Shown here in pieces: positions 21,281 to 30,368 of a stretch of 35,046 nucleotides of DNA. The translations under genes and the position numbers were made by a program. Location of the stretch: positions 1 to 35,046 of the IMG/VR virus record IMGVR_UViG_3300030707_000046; one strand, written 5' to 3'. Below the pieces are notes generated by a model. It was not told the origin of the DNA and did not search any database. It worked only from the letters and a program-made list of their open reading frames with translations. Position 1 is the first letter of the stretch. Every line of letters begins with the position of its first letter. The DNA comes from a virus.

Positions 21281-22308
21281 AAAGGATCCGGAGAATCTTC
21301 GCCATTCTCGCTGGAATGATTTTTCTTCCGGCGCTGCTGGCGCGTGCGCAGTTCATCGGCTACGTGGCACCCCAGACGGAACAGCAGGTGCTGGCGCAAA
21401 ATGTGGCGTGCAATGGCGCTTCCCAGTTCTACGCAATTCAGAACCTGGGACAGACCCAGCACTATCTCACCGTGTCCGCTATCTCGGGCGCCGTCGAATT
21501 CCAGGCCACCATCCAGGGTGTCGACGTTCTGGGGAACGTTTTCAGCATCTCGGACCCACTCATGGCCATGGGTACGGTAAAGGGCAGTGGGTACTATCCA
21601 AAGATCCAGATCAAAGTTTTCTGTGTATCTGGGACCTACACAGCCACATATTCCGGCGCCTGGGGAACTTACGATTCTCCCACCGCAGCGTATGCGCTGG
21701 CCCAGACTGACAAGATTGTTTTCAACAATAACGGTGAGGGCAGCAGCAGTGCTTTCCAGTTTCAGACGCCATTTTCCTCAGCTGCCGGCCAGGTCGATTT
21801 TCAATATAGCGTGGCCGGCGCCGGCGGATCCCTGCAGGTGGAGTGTGAAACGGCCGGACTGCAAACGGTCACCGTCTATAACACGACTCTGGCCAACACC
21901 ACGGCGCTGCAGACGTTCATCATTCCGCCGTTCTCCTGCCAGAATCTGATCCTGCAGTACACAACAAACAGCGTGGTGGGGACAATCTTCGCGGAGTATC
22001 TCTTTACACAGCCTGGAGCGAATGCGCCGGCCGAGAGTTACACCCACGTCACCACCACCACTGCCACTGCGGTAAAGGGAACGTTTGGCTTTCTCCACAC
22101 ATTGACGGTGAACACCGGTGCAGCGGGAACGATCTCACTTTTCGATCTGCCGGCAGCCAGCTGCACCGCTACCCCGTCCACGAACACCGTGGCAGTGATC
22201 ACGGCCACGGCAACGACGCTGCAAACGTTCACGTTTGACGTGAATTTTCTCACTGGTATCTGTGTCAAGGCATCGGTGGCGATGGACTTCACTGTGTCAT
22301 CGCAGTAA
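21268..22308 (+). CDS. Exported late protein with Sec signal peptide
   Basis: 346 residues. Signal peptide: basic MKRIRR, a hydrophobic core and LLARA followed by QF, a standard signal peptidase I site. The mature part is Thr/Ser/Asn/Gln-rich and nearly all strand (YTATYSGAWGTYDS, FQTPFSSAAGQVDFQYSVAG, LILQYTTNSVVGTIFAEYLF), with few charges and a few cysteines (potential disulphides). Such composition is typical of a surface beta-sandwich or fibre. It is the first of six late proteins with signal peptides. A virion spike or a host-envelope protein are the two readings. Confidence 0.7.
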   Translation: MAGMKRIRRIFAILAGMIFLPALLARAQFIGYVAPQTEQQVLAQNVACNGASQFYAIQNLGQTQHYLTVSAISGAVEFQATIQGVDVLGNVFSISDPLMAMGTVKGSGYYPKIQIKVFCVSGTYTATYSGAWGTYDSPTAAYALAQTDKIVFNNNGEGSSSAFQFQTPFSSAAGQVDFQYSVAGAGGSLQVECETAGLQTVTVYNTTLANTTALQTFIIPPFSCQNLILQYTTNSVVGTIFAEYLFTQPGANAPAESYTHVTTTTATAVKGTFGFLHTLTVNTGAAGTISLFDLPAASCTATPSTNTVAVITATATTLQTFTFDVNFLTGICVKASVAMDFTVSSQ

Positions 22309-22315
22309 GGGAACC

Positions 22316-22477
22316 GTGATCAGCTTCGTGGTGTCCTTGTGGCAGGGGAAAAGTAACATTGCGGTGGTGTCAACCCACGATGAAAAGTTTTTGGAAAAGC
22401 TGAAAGAGTGGGCGAAGAAAGACGGCTGGCGTCTCGAAGTCAAACGCCATCAAGAGATCGATGAGAAGAGTAAATGA
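22316..22477 (+). CDS. Small late protein
   Basis: 53 residues from GTG 22316, soon after AAGGGAACC. A strand-helix-strand pattern (ISFVVSLWQGKSNIAVVS, EKFLEKLKEWAKKDG, WRLEVKRHQEI) is visible, with a charged C-terminus. Its end overlaps the ATG of the muramidase (ATGA). Function unknown, perhaps a lysis accessory by position. Confidence 0.5.
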   Translation: MISFVVSLWQGKSNIAVVSTHDEKFLEKLKEWAKKDGWRLEVKRHQEIDEKSK

Positions 22478-22944
22478 ACTCCCTGCAGCGAGAATTCATC
22501 GAAAAGGCCACTGCTGAAGCCAGCCGCGCGAATCACCCATTTCCCGTCATGGCAGCCTGTGAAGCGGCGCTAGAGTCAAATTATGGACTCAGCGCGCTGG
22601 CGCGGGAAGATTTCAACCTGTTCGGAATAAAGCAGCATGCCCATCCTGTGTACGGGACGGCGAACCTACCCACGCGCGAATTCGAAAATGGGGAATGGAC
22701 CCGCGTACTCGCCAGCTGGGTGGTCTATCCCGACTGGTGCAGTTGCTTTGCGGATCGGATGGCCACACTGGAAAGACTTTCTAATGCGTACCCTCATTAC
22801 AAGGCAGCACTAGCAGCGACGGATCCAGAATTGTATGTGACGGAAGTTTCCAAAACCTGGTCAACGGATCCGGAACGCGGCAAGAAAGTGATTTCGATCT
22901 ATAGGGATTACAGCCACATTTCAGACGCAGAGGGATCAGACTGA
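22474..22944 (+). CDS. Glucosaminidase (FlgJ-like) peptidoglycan hydrolase
   Basis: 156 residues matching the GH73-type N-acetylglucosaminidase pattern: a leading helix, MAACEAALESNYGLSALA with the catalytic Glu, then EDFNLFGIKQH, LPTREFENGEW and VYPDWCSCFADRMATLE, and a YVTEVSKTWSTDPERGKKVISIY end. Family members cut the N-acetylglucosaminyl bond of peptidoglycan, for host lysis or for entry. No signal peptide, so it needs a holin or membrane protein, and the next genes (22944 on) offer candidates. The length is that of a bare catalytic domain. Confidence 0.85.
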   Translation: MNSLQREFIEKATAEASRANHPFPVMAACEAALESNYGLSALAREDFNLFGIKQHAHPVYGTANLPTREFENGEWTRVLASWVVYPDWCSCFADRMATLERLSNAYPHYKAALAATDPELYVTEVSKTWSTDPERGKKVISIYRDYSHISDAEGSD

Positions 22945-23333
22945 TGCTGCACGTGGCAAACATCGTGCTTTACGGGATGGGCTGGGTGCTGTTTGTGGCG
23001 GGTCAGGCGCAGAACTCCATTCGTTCCAAAACCAACGGGCTGCCGGGCGGATTCACGGGACTGCAGGCCTGGCTTCACTTCCACCTGGTGAACCTAGCGC
23101 AGCGTGCTTTCTTCTCAGGCCTGTTCTATGGATTCATCGTACACACGGCCACAGTGAAATTGCAGGCAGCTGGCTTCCCGGTGACCAGTTACATGGTTGC
23201 TGGATTCGGCGGTTTCTGCGCGAACGGCATGCTGTACCAGATCTTCGGCCTGATTCCAGGACTTCGAACTGAAGTGGCAGAACTCGCACCACCCAAACAG
23301 GATCCACCACCACGACAGGAGCAGACAAAATGA
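22944..23333 (+). CDS. Small membrane protein, possible holin
   Basis: 129 residues with three hydrophobic segments (about 3-20, 52-72, 79-102) and a short charged C-terminus (PPKQDPPPRQEQTK). Three membrane passes directly downstream of a leaderless cell-wall hydrolase suit a holin, but no known holin family is recognised. The start overlaps the upstream stop by one base. Confidence 0.6.
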   Translation: MLHVANIVLYGMGWVLFVAGQAQNSIRSKTNGLPGGFTGLQAWLHFHLVNLAQRAFFSGLFYGFIVHTATVKLQAAGFPVTSYMVAGFGGFCANGMLYQIFGLIPGLRTEVAELAPPKQDPPPRQEQTK

Positions 23334-23797
23334 AATCGCTTTTCTCTCACATCAAGAGTTTTTTTGAGAAGTTACTGGGCTCCACCAACTGGGAGCGAGT
23401 GGCCATCAACACTCTGAATGTGGTGAGTCCGTTACTCACCACGCTCATAACGCTCACCGCCGGCGCGCCGGCTGCGGCCCTGGTGAGCAGAGTGGTGTCA
23501 ACCGTCCAGAGTGATCTGGAAGCGGCGGCGCGCATTGTGTCATCCGTGCAATCCGGTACGAATGAAGGAGCGGCCGCAGAATTGGAGAACCTCCTGGCAG
23601 GGGTGAAAGCGAATCTTTCCAGTCTGCTGACAGCTGCCGACGTGAAGGATCCTGAAACGCAGGCGAAAGTTTCGGCCATAGTTAATACGGTGATCGAAGA
23701 GATCGATGCAATCCTGGGAGAGATGCCGGGAAAGGCTGCACCGACAGAACCGCCGGCACCGACAGAAGCGCCGGCAGAACCGACTGCTGGCAAGTGA
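23330..23797 (+). CDS. Late protein, amphipathic, possible lysis factor
   Basis: 155 residues. N-terminal amphipathic helix (MKSLFSHIKSFFEKLLGS), a hydrophobic stretch (about 30-55; NVVSPLLTTLITLTAGAPAAALVS), then a helical domain and a Pro/Glu-rich tail (PTEPPAPTEAPAEPTAG). The hydrophobic stretch could cross the membrane. Neighbouring genes point to lysis. Function not established. Confidence 0.5.
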   Translation: MKSLFSHIKSFFEKLLGSTNWERVAINTLNVVSPLLTTLITLTAGAPAAALVSRVVSTVQSDLEAAARIVSSVQSGTNEGAAAELENLLAGVKANLSSLLTAADVKDPETQAKVSAIVNTVIEEIDAILGEMPGKAAPTEPPAPTEAPAEPTAGK

Positions 23798-24465
23798 AAA
23801 CAGTTCTACAGATCGCGGCCGTGCTCGCTCTTCTGTCCCTGGGAACGAGTACGGCCCTCTTGTGCTACGACACTCACCAGATCGCGCACCAGGCGAATGT
23901 GACGCTGCAGGATCTGGACAGTGTATTGAAAGTGCAGAGCGCAAATTTCTCGATCGATGCGCAGCGGCTCGAGCAGGTGCTGGCCAGCGTCGACTCCACC
24001 GCCGGCCAGTTAAATTCTGCAGCTGCTGAACAGCGCGCCTACTGGCAGAAGACCAGCGCAGACTCAGACAAAACGGTAAAGGCGCTACGCCTGACCATTG
24101 ACCGGTTCGGCCTGTTCGTGAAACACAGCGACGAAACCGTGAATTCTTTCGTACTGCCGGATCTCGATCGCCAGTTAACGCTCACGTCCGACCAGGCGCA
24201 ACTGAGCCTGGCAGCCTTCGGCCACGCAGGGGACGTGCTGGCCTTTCAGCTGGACGATCCCGCGATCGCAGATCTGGCGAAGAACCTGGACCAGAGTGCA
24301 GCCACTTTGACGCAGACCAGTGATCACCTGGAAAAAGCTACGGCCGACATCGAACAGGCGGTGCACCGGCTCACCCGTCCCCCATCGCTGGCCAAGCGGA
24401 TCGGCATGGCCATCCTTGACGTGGGCGCAAAGCTGGGAAGTATCGCCGCGGGGTTCGTTCGATGA
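23794..24465 (+). CDS. Membrane-anchored coiled-coil protein
   Basis: 223 residues from GTG 23794 (overlap of four bases with the previous gene). N-terminal hydrophobic segment (about 6-24), a long chain of heptad-like helices (LQDLDSVLKVQSANFSIDAQRLEQVL, DLAKNLDQSAATLTQTSDHLEKATADIEQAVHRL) and a C-terminal hydrophobic/amphipathic end (MAILDVGAKLGSIAAGFVR). This is the shape of an envelope-spanning rod, such as a spanin-like or tunnel protein. No known family recognised. Confidence 0.6.
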   Translation: MKTVLQIAAVLALLSLGTSTALLCYDTHQIAHQANVTLQDLDSVLKVQSANFSIDAQRLEQVLASVDSTAGQLNSAAAEQRAYWQKTSADSDKTVKALRLTIDRFGLFVKHSDETVNSFVLPDLDRQLTLTSDQAQLSLAAFGHAGDVLAFQLDDPAIADLAKNLDQSAATLTQTSDHLEKATADIEQAVHRLTRPPSLAKRIGMAILDVGAKLGSIAAGFVR

Positions 24466-24656
24466 ATCTGATGTGGCACATCTGCGACGTGTGTTTTCTG
24501 GTAGACGGGGACGAAACCACGAAACCGTGCAGCTACTGCAGTTTCTGTGATGCCTGGTTATGTGAAAGATGCCGGCCAGATCTGCGCCGGCGTGCACTCG
24601 CTGCAGCAATCGCCGGCCGTGATGCCGTAATGGGGGGACTTATATGGCCTGTGTAA
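24462..24656 (+). CDS. Small treble-clef-like zinc protein
   Basis: 64 residues with CDVC, CSYCSFC and CERC, a Cys-rich arrangement of seven cysteines and one histidine (WHICDVC) that fits two zinc sites or a treble clef, like small B-box or RING-type modules. Four-base overlap with the previous gene. Its 3' end overlaps the next gene. Function unknown. Confidence 0.55.
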   Translation: MNLMWHICDVCFLVDGDETTKPCSYCSFCDAWLCERCRPDLRRRALAAAIAGRDAVMGGLIWPV

Positions 24657-24883
24657 TCGAAGTGCACATTGTGGATCCTGGAGACAACACCATCAAGGTG
24701 ACTCACCAGTTTTGGGGAGTCAACGAGAAGGAAGCACGTACCTACTACCGGGAGCATCTTTCATCCTGTGAATATTTCCGCGCGGCTGAAAATGAAGGCA
24801 GGGTGATCGAAGAAGTGAACCAGATCGACGCTGATGAGCTTCCCGATCCGGATGACTTCGAAGAAGAGGAAGAGGCGGGATAA
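24644..24883 (+). CDS. Small acidic protein
   Basis: 79 residues starting MACVIEVHIVDPGDNTIKVTH, followed by EARTYYREHLSSCEYFRAAENEGRVIEE and an acidic tail (DELPDPDDFEEEEE). This resembles small conserved phage proteins of unknown function. Strand-helix fold likely. Start overlaps the previous gene by 13 bases. Confidence 0.6.
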   Translation: MACVIEVHIVDPGDNTIKVTHQFWGVNEKEARTYYREHLSSCEYFRAAENEGRVIEEVNQIDADELPDPDDFEEEEEAG

Positions 24884-24884
24884 G

Positions 24885-25439
24885 GTGCCAGAATTCATCC
24901 AGACCTGGGCCCAAGCGATCGCGCAGTTTGAAGGGTTCAACACTGCGGGGACGGTGGCAGCGCGTAACAACAATCCAGGTAACCTGAAATTCGCTGGCCA
25001 GGCAGGGGCAACCGGCCAGGACAGCAGCGGCTTTGCGATCTTCCCATCTACCGCGGCCGGCTGGCAGGCGCTCTATAACCAGCTTTCAGCCTATGTGAGT
25101 GAATTCCCCGGGTTCAGCCTCTTGCAGATCATGGCGCACTATCTGGGCCAGCCCACACCTACCACGAATTCCCAGGGCAACGCTTTCACTTACGCATCCT
25201 TTGTGGCGAGCGCTCTGGGTGTGGATCCCAGCACCACACTCGCTGCCCTGGCTGGCCTGGTGGCTACCGTGGATTCCCAGGCACCACCGCCGGCAGATTC
25301 TACGGGTGCAGATGGATCCGGGGACACAGGTACTGTGCCTGTCAGCGCCGTAGACGGAAGCGGGCCCAGCACTGCCGAGATCCTTGGAATCGCTGCCGCG
25401 GCAGCGCTGACACTGTACACAATTTTTGATCTGATCTGA
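24885..25439 (+). CDS. Lysozyme-like (transglycosylase-type) virion protein with C-terminal anchor
   Basis: 184 residues from GTG 24885. The motif AIAQFEGFNTAGTVAARNNNPGNLKFAGQ, then GFAIFPSTAAGWQALYNQLS, matches the family of virion lysozyme-like proteins ('N-N-P-G-N-L'), with the Glu in FEGF as likely catalyst. A Gly/Asp/Thr linker and a C-terminal membrane helix (AEILGIAAAAALTLYTIFDLI) follow. It could open peptidoglycan during entry from the virion membrane, as PRD1 P7 does. A second muramidase (22474) is probably the lysis enzyme. Start chosen for the AGGCGGG site. Confidence 0.75.
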   Translation: MPEFIQTWAQAIAQFEGFNTAGTVAARNNNPGNLKFAGQAGATGQDSSGFAIFPSTAAGWQALYNQLSAYVSEFPGFSLLQIMAHYLGQPTPTTNSQGNAFTYASFVASALGVDPSTTLAALAGLVATVDSQAPPPADSTGADGSGDTGTVPVSAVDGSGPSTAEILGIAAAAALTLYTIFDLI

Positions 25440-25440
25440 A

Positions 25441-25490
25441 ACGTCCGGAAAGCACCGGACACAGATGAAAGCCTTCGGAGAAAGGCGCGC
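25441..25490 (+). promoter_or_regulatory. Leader element, second copy (GTCCGG hairpin)
   Basis: GTCCGG-AAAGCA-CCGGAC (25443-25460) forms a tight hairpin followed by ACAGA, and then GCCTT...AAGGC around CGGAGA forms a second one just before the ribosome site. Same layout and identical CCGGACACAGA as in the leader at 17455-17540. Confidence 0.5.
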
Positions 25491-25493
25491 GTT

Positions 25494-28400
25494 ATGAAAC
25501 GAATTTCAGCACTGGCATTGCTCTTGCTCTTCTGCCCTGTCCTGGCGCTCGCTCAGTTCACTACGGTCAGCGGCACGGTCACAGATCCGAATGGGCTGCC
25601 CTACGCCTTCGGCGCGATCACACCCAGCCTGATTTCTGCCGGCACTCCTATTTTCACCGCGACGGGCCAGCCCTATTCCCCACCATCGCAATCGGTGGGC
25701 CTGGACATCAACGGCAGCTTTGTGATGCAACTGGCGGATAACACCGCGCTCACCCCAGGTGGAACACAGTGGAACTTCCAGGTGTGCTCTAACGGCGGAT
25801 CGATTCAGCCATCCGGCGGTAAGGGCCCGGTCTGCTTCTCTCTCGCCGCCCCCATCACGATTTCCGGAAGCACCCAGAGCATCACGGCACAGCTTGACGC
25901 GGTAGCGCTGGCACTCAGTTTCAACCCTGGCAGCGGGACACTCACCGGCGGTGGGACTATCACATTTTTCGCCAAGTGGAGTGGTGCCAGCGCGCTGGGA
26001 AACGGTCCACTATCGGATAACGGTACAACTGTCTCGAGCACCGAACCGATCTCAACCCCTTCCGTAACTCTCAGCGGTGCTGGTGCTCTTTCTCTGACCG
26101 GCCCGGGATGCGGAACACTTCCCACACTCTCCGCGGGGTCTGGTGGATTCGGCCTTGCTGCCGGGTGCGTCCCTTCAATCAATACGAACGGCGGCGGATG
26201 GGTGGCTATTCCCTCTTCCGTGACCAGTCCTATTGTGCTGACTGCTGGTGTCCTCAGCTGCCCAAGCTGCAATACCGGCGGGTCTGGAGTGTGGAGCGGT
26301 TTGACTAGTGCGGGTGCAAATCTCACCCTGAGCAATGCGGGTTTTAGCAGTACGTTCAACCAAACCAGCGCCGCGCCTTGGACGTGGGCGAATACCACGG
26401 CAGCGACTTCCTTGGTCGATCAGAACAGCCCCATCCTGAATCTGGCCGGGAACGTCTGGAATGGATCAGCCTCGATTACTGTCCCCTGGGCAATCCAAAA
26501 TATTGAGACGGGAACGACACCGGCAGCCGACACCAGCACCCTGACATTCACTCAAACGGGTGGACACAGCGGGAGTGTTGCCTTTGTAGCGAATGACTCC
26601 TTTCTGAATGTCAATTTTGCAAACGTCTTTGGCACTCTATTAAACATCGAATTGGCAGGAAACCCGATCACATTCCAAGCTGCATCCCTGGGCGCTTCGC
26701 TGACTGGAGTGCCGGGCACCGCGAGCAACGTGCCGGGCGCTGCTTTTGGTTCCTTCGCGGTTCCGATCAGTTTCGCTGCCTCTTCTGGCTCGACCAACGC
26801 AATCGGAGCTGGCTCGTATACGAACGTGGATCAGACCGGTTCGGCCAGCGGAAATTTCACTGGATTTGTGGACAGCGCCACAGCGGGCGGGGGATTTGCG
26901 AACTTTCTGGGCACGACGTTCCTGATCCACGATTTCCAAGACGACAACGGCAGCGTCTTCCAGGTTGGCAAGACTGGCGCAATTTTCCCCACGGGCGGCG
27001 GATCGAACGGAACTTTAACGGACAATACTGGATCCCTGGGAACCGCAAGCCAGGTATTGACCAGCGGCATCGGAAGTGCAGTGCTGTGGAGCACCAGCGT
27101 CCCCATAGACGCCTCAAAATTCACCAGTGGGTACACCGCAGGCCACGAAGACGTTCTACTTGCGAACGCAATCGCCGCGATTCCAGGGAATGCTCAATCG
27201 GGAACAGGTGGCTACGGAATCATCAATTTGATGAACCTGCCACAAAGTTCAGTGTTCTCCACCTATCCTTTCGCAGCGATCGTCTCCAACGGAACCACGA
27301 ACTTTACCGGAGTGCAGAAGTGCGGTGAGATCTGGGTGAGCGGCGGCCAAACCATTGCGATCAATGGCCCCATGCCCTTACCAGCGTGCTGGTTCTGGCG
27401 AGTGAAAGGGAAGCGCGCGACGGCAAAAACGCTGATCGCATCGACATCATTCCCAGCCGTCTACAACACCGGCACGATCACCAACAGCGCGGCAACGCTG
27501 GTCGCTGGCGGGACTGCTCAATATCAACTGACCGTCACCGGAACGGGCACACACTTTGCCACGGGATGCAGCGGTGGACCTTGCGTCCAGCCTTATGAAC
27601 TGATCATGGTGTGCGGCACGGCCGGGAACAATGGGCCCGCGTGTCAAGGGAACGGCACAACGACGTGCGGCACCCTATGCGGGAATCAGATATACGGCAT
27701 GGTGCTCGCTGTGAACAGCGACACATCCCTGACAGTGGGAACGAATGACACGTCTGCCGCCGGCCATCACGGACAGGCGAATGCGAGTCAAGTCAACTTC
27801 GTGATCAAGGGCGATCTGTTTCCGGCCGGGACGTTCAATCAGACTGGAAGCGACGTGGGCGGTTCTTTCAGCGGAATCGAAGGTGGGACTTATTCGTGCG
27901 GGAATCAATCGGGATGTAACGCCGTTTTCGCCAACTATAGCATGCAGGAAAACTTCACGCTCTCGCAGGTGACTGCGGCGGACTGGCCCAATTCAGCTGT
28001 TGATTTTGAGGGACTGGTTTACAACGGTGGGCCATTCACGGGCCTGATCTTGAATGAGCCAACCTCCTGCACCCACACCACAGTTGCTTTGATCCTCAGA
28101 GCGCCAGGCGGTGCTCCACACGAATTTGACGACGTAACTTTTAGCTTAGATCGCGCCAACTGCGCCGACTTGGGCGCAGACATCGAAGGTGGGCCCGGAA
28201 CGAAGATCACAAACATCCACGCCGAAGATAATCAGGCTAACTCGAATCCAAACACCTTTATTAGCATCGGCCAGAACGCTGGCGCGGTGCCTATTACCAC
28301 CTGCCCCATCGCGTGCCCAGAAGTCACTAATTTTTCTGGGGGAGTCTCGATCGACACCGTGACCATTCCGGGCAACTACACAAACGGCATCGTGATCGGA

Positions 28401-29279
28401 AGCGGCAATCCGGCGGGCACAACCTCTGTCAGTTTAGCTAACCTGCAATTTGCTGGTGTCACCAACACCCTGGTGGATAATCTGCGGGGATGCACCATTA
28501 TCGGCACCGGTGGTGATGGCTATCTGACTCGCTACGAACGGCAGGGCACTGGACCGAACTTCATCGGCACGGCGCAAGCAGCAATCAATGCCTGTGGCAG
28601 CAGCCGTCCGCAGGGCGTTACGCTGGCCGCGGCCATGTCCGCTCAAACGTCGACGGCGCAGCACCCGCTGAGCACCGGGCGTAAAGGAACGGATGCCGTA
28701 ACCAATGGCACCACTACCCTGACTTCTGCAACGGCAGCCTTCACCCAGGGCGACGTTAACAGCTGGTTTGTGTGCGTGGCGTGCGGCGCTGCCGGCGCGG
28801 ATCTGATTACCCAGATCGCATCAGTACAGAGCGGCACCAGTGTAACCCTGTCCACGGCAGCAACCTCGAGCGCCAGCGGTCAATCATGGTATTTCGGCAT
28901 AAGTTTTCCGTTGCTGGCCAGCAAATATTACAAACTGCGCTGTGAGATTCCGGTGACCTTCGCGGCCACAGCCACCATCGCGTTTGGATTCACCGGAACA
29001 TCGAATCCCAGTTCTTACGATCTGTCGTTTTCTGGGAACACGGGCGCTGCCGGCGTCCCTCAGTTCGTGGATTTTCTAGGGCAGACCACCTGGGTTTCGG
29101 GCAGCACGAACTCTGGCGCGTCCGGTGCACCAGGTGCAGCTGCGCGCCGGATCCACTTAGAAGCCAGCATTATCAACAGCGCGAACATTCAAACCATCAC
29201 GCTGGGGACCGTGGCCAACGGCACGAACAGCATCACGGTGTCAGGCCGCACCGACTGCGAAATGCGGCAGATGAATTGA
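25494..29279 (+). CDS. Large exported spike-like protein
   Basis: 1261 residues, the largest protein of the genome. A signal peptide (MKRISALALLLLFCPVLALA, cut before QF) is followed by a carboxypeptidase-regulatory-like domain (about 22-110; VSGTVTDPNGLPYAFG). A long Gly/Ser/Thr/Asn-rich beta region then reaches the C-terminus, with paired cysteines (e.g. CSGGPC, CPIACPE). Repetitive strand turns from about 560 to 1040 could be a beta-helix, as in spike or depolymerase proteins, but no catalytic residues are visible. Shares its N-terminal domain with the 30369 gene. Probably the receptor-binding spike or an exported adhesin. Confidence 0.75.
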   Translation: MKRISALALLLLFCPVLALAQFTTVSGTVTDPNGLPYAFGAITPSLISAGTPIFTATGQPYSPPSQSVGLDINGSFVMQLADNTALTPGGTQWNFQVCSNGGSIQPSGGKGPVCFSLAAPITISGSTQSITAQLDAVALALSFNPGSGTLTGGGTITFFAKWSGASALGNGPLSDNGTTVSSTEPISTPSVTLSGAGALSLTGPGCGTLPTLSAGSGGFGLAAGCVPSINTNGGGWVAIPSSVTSPIVLTAGVLSCPSCNTGGSGVWSGLTSAGANLTLSNAGFSSTFNQTSAAPWTWANTTAATSLVDQNSPILNLAGNVWNGSASITVPWAIQNIETGTTPAADTSTLTFTQTGGHSGSVAFVANDSFLNVNFANVFGTLLNIELAGNPITFQAASLGASLTGVPGTASNVPGAAFGSFAVPISFAASSGSTNAIGAGSYTNVDQTGSASGNFTGFVDSATAGGGFANFLGTTFLIHDFQDDNGSVFQVGKTGAIFPTGGGSNGTLTDNTGSLGTASQVLTSGIGSAVLWSTSVPIDASKFTSGYTAGHEDVLLANAIAAIPGNAQSGTGGYGIINLMNLPQSSVFSTYPFAAIVSNGTTNFTGVQKCGEIWVSGGQTIAINGPMPLPACWFWRVKGKRATAKTLIASTSFPAVYNTGTITNSAATLVAGGTAQYQLTVTGTGTHFATGCSGGPCVQPYELIMVCGTAGNNGPACQGNGTTTCGTLCGNQIYGMVLAVNSDTSLTVGTNDTSAAGHHGQANASQVNFVIKGDLFPAGTFNQTGSDVGGSFSGIEGGTYSCGNQSGCNAVFANYSMQENFTLSQVTAADWPNSAVDFEGLVYNGGPFTGLILNEPTSCTHTTVALILRAPGGAPHEFDDVTFSLDRANCADLGADIEGGPGTKITNIHAEDNQANSNPNTFISIGQNAGAVPITTCPIACPEVTNFSGGVSIDTVTIPGNYTNGIVIGSGNPAGTTSVSLANLQFAGVTNTLVDNLRGCTIIGTGGDGYLTRYERQGTGPNFIGTAQAAINACGSSRPQGVTLAAAMSAQTSTAQHPLSTGRKGTDAVTNGTTTLTSATAAFTQGDVNSWFVCVACGAAGADLITQIASVQSGTSVTLSTAATSSASGQSWYFGISFPLLASKYYKLRCEIPVTFAATATIAFGFTGTSNPSSYDLSFSGNTGAAGVPQFVDFLGQTTWVSGSTNSGASGAPGAAARRIHLEASIINSANIQTITLGTVANGTNSITVSGRTDCEMRQMN

Positions 29280-29287
29280 AGAAAAAT

Positions 29288-29761
29288 ATGAAAACGAAAA
29301 TACTGGCCATGCTGTTCCTGTGTTCCATCCTTGCATTTGCGCAAATCATCGGTGACGTGACTGCGAAGGGTGGCGCGATCTCTGCACTCTCATCCACACT
29401 GATCGTTCCCACGGCGCCTGTTCTTTTCCTGAATGGTGTGGCTGCTACGGGTTCTGTATCTCTGCAGACTGGCACACTTGCATCGGGATCGATCAACATC
29501 GGGGGAACCTTCGGTGCTGGCGGTACGTGCATTGTGAACGTCAACGGCAGCACCGTTTTCAGTGGCACGACCTCAGACGCGCAGTGGACGCGCGTAACGC
29601 TCGCCAACGGGACGCACTATTACACGCTGGCAATTCCGACCATCACGGATCCAATCTCAAAACAGACAGGCCTGGTGGTGCTGCAGACGGAGAACGTGGG
29701 CAAAACCGCGACTTTCCCCAGCGGCACGCCGGTATTTGCGATGGACGTGAATTTGAATTGA
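29288..29761 (+). CDS. Exported beta-rich protein
   Basis: 157 residues from ATG 29288 (a TTG at 29276 overlaps the previous stop and is the alternative). Signal peptide MKTKILAMLFLCSILAFA, cut before QI. The mature part is a small Gly/Thr/Val-rich beta protein (VSLQTGTLASGSINIGGTFG, YYTLAIPTITDPISKQTG). Follows the large spike gene directly and probably serves the same structure. Family not recognised. Confidence 0.65.
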   Translation: MKTKILAMLFLCSILAFAQIIGDVTAKGGAISALSSTLIVPTAPVLFLNGVAATGSVSLQTGTLASGSINIGGTFGAGGTCIVNVNGSTVFSGTTSDAQWTRVTLANGTHYYTLAIPTITDPISKQTGLVVLQTENVGKTATFPSGTPVFAMDVNLN

Positions 29762-29763
29762 CT

Positions 29764-29970
29764 ATGAGAAAGATTCTCATCCTAATCGCTTTTCTCGCTG
29801 CAGCTGCTATGGCTGCCGGCCAAGGTGGCGATTACCGACTGTGCACCGGGGTGAACACTCCCGCGGCGCCGTGCGCTGGTGCGAGCCCGTATCATAATGC
29901 TGGATCGGACGGTCTGGACATCGGCGCGAATGTGGCAGCCGTCACCGCCCTGACCAACACCGCACAATAG
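29764..29970 (+). CDS. Small exported protein
   Basis: 68 residues: a short signal peptide (MRKILILIAFLAAAAMAAG, then QGG), and a mature part of about 48 residues with two cysteines (LCTGVN, APCAG), then GLDIGANVAAVTALTN. The wording resembles the N-terminal strand of parallel beta-helix repeats found in large secreted proteins. The start is two bases after the previous stop. Confidence 0.6.
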   Translation: MRKILILIAFLAAAAMAAGQGGDYRLCTGVNTPAAPCAGASPYHNAGSDGLDIGANVAAVTALTNTAQ

Positions 29971-29982
29971 GAGCGAAACACC

Positions 29983-30366
29983 ATGAAACGCGTAAGTTCC
30001 ATACTCTCGATCGTGATCCTGTTCACCGCCATCGGCATCACCCAGAATTCGCCGGCGCCGTCGGATCCGCCACGGCTCACCGACCAGCAAAAGCTGCAGC
30101 TGAGAGAAATCCAGCGAAAGCTAGACAAGACTGAAAAGGACATCACTGCGCTTAATCTCAACTTTGAGCGGGTACAGAAACAGGCACAGCAGCAGATGGA
30201 TGTCTACGTGAAAGAGCAGCAACAGGCCACAGCCGAACTGGATAAAGCAATCGAGAGAATGAGTCAGGGTGTGGATCCAAAAAACTGGGTGCTCAACCGT
30301 GAAACGCTTGACTACGGCCCGCCGGCGGTCCAGGCTGCCAAGAAAAACGACCCGAAAAAGGAATGA
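29983..30366 (+). CDS. Exported coiled-coil protein
   Basis: 127 residues with signal peptide (MKRVSSILSIVILFTAIGIT, then QN), a Pro spacer (SPAPSDPPRL) and a long coiled coil (about 35-95; REIQRKLDKTEKDITALNLNFERVQK). The C-terminus is short and charged. An ATG preceded by GGAGCGAAACACC gives a clear start. Periplasmic, or part of the spike stalk. Function unknown. Confidence 0.65.
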   Translation: MKRVSSILSIVILFTAIGITQNSPAPSDPPRLTDQQKLQLREIQRKLDKTEKDITALNLNFERVQKQAQQQMDVYVKEQQQATAELDKAIERMSQGVDPKNWVLNRETLDYGPPAVQAAKKNDPKKE

Positions 30367-30368
30367 TC

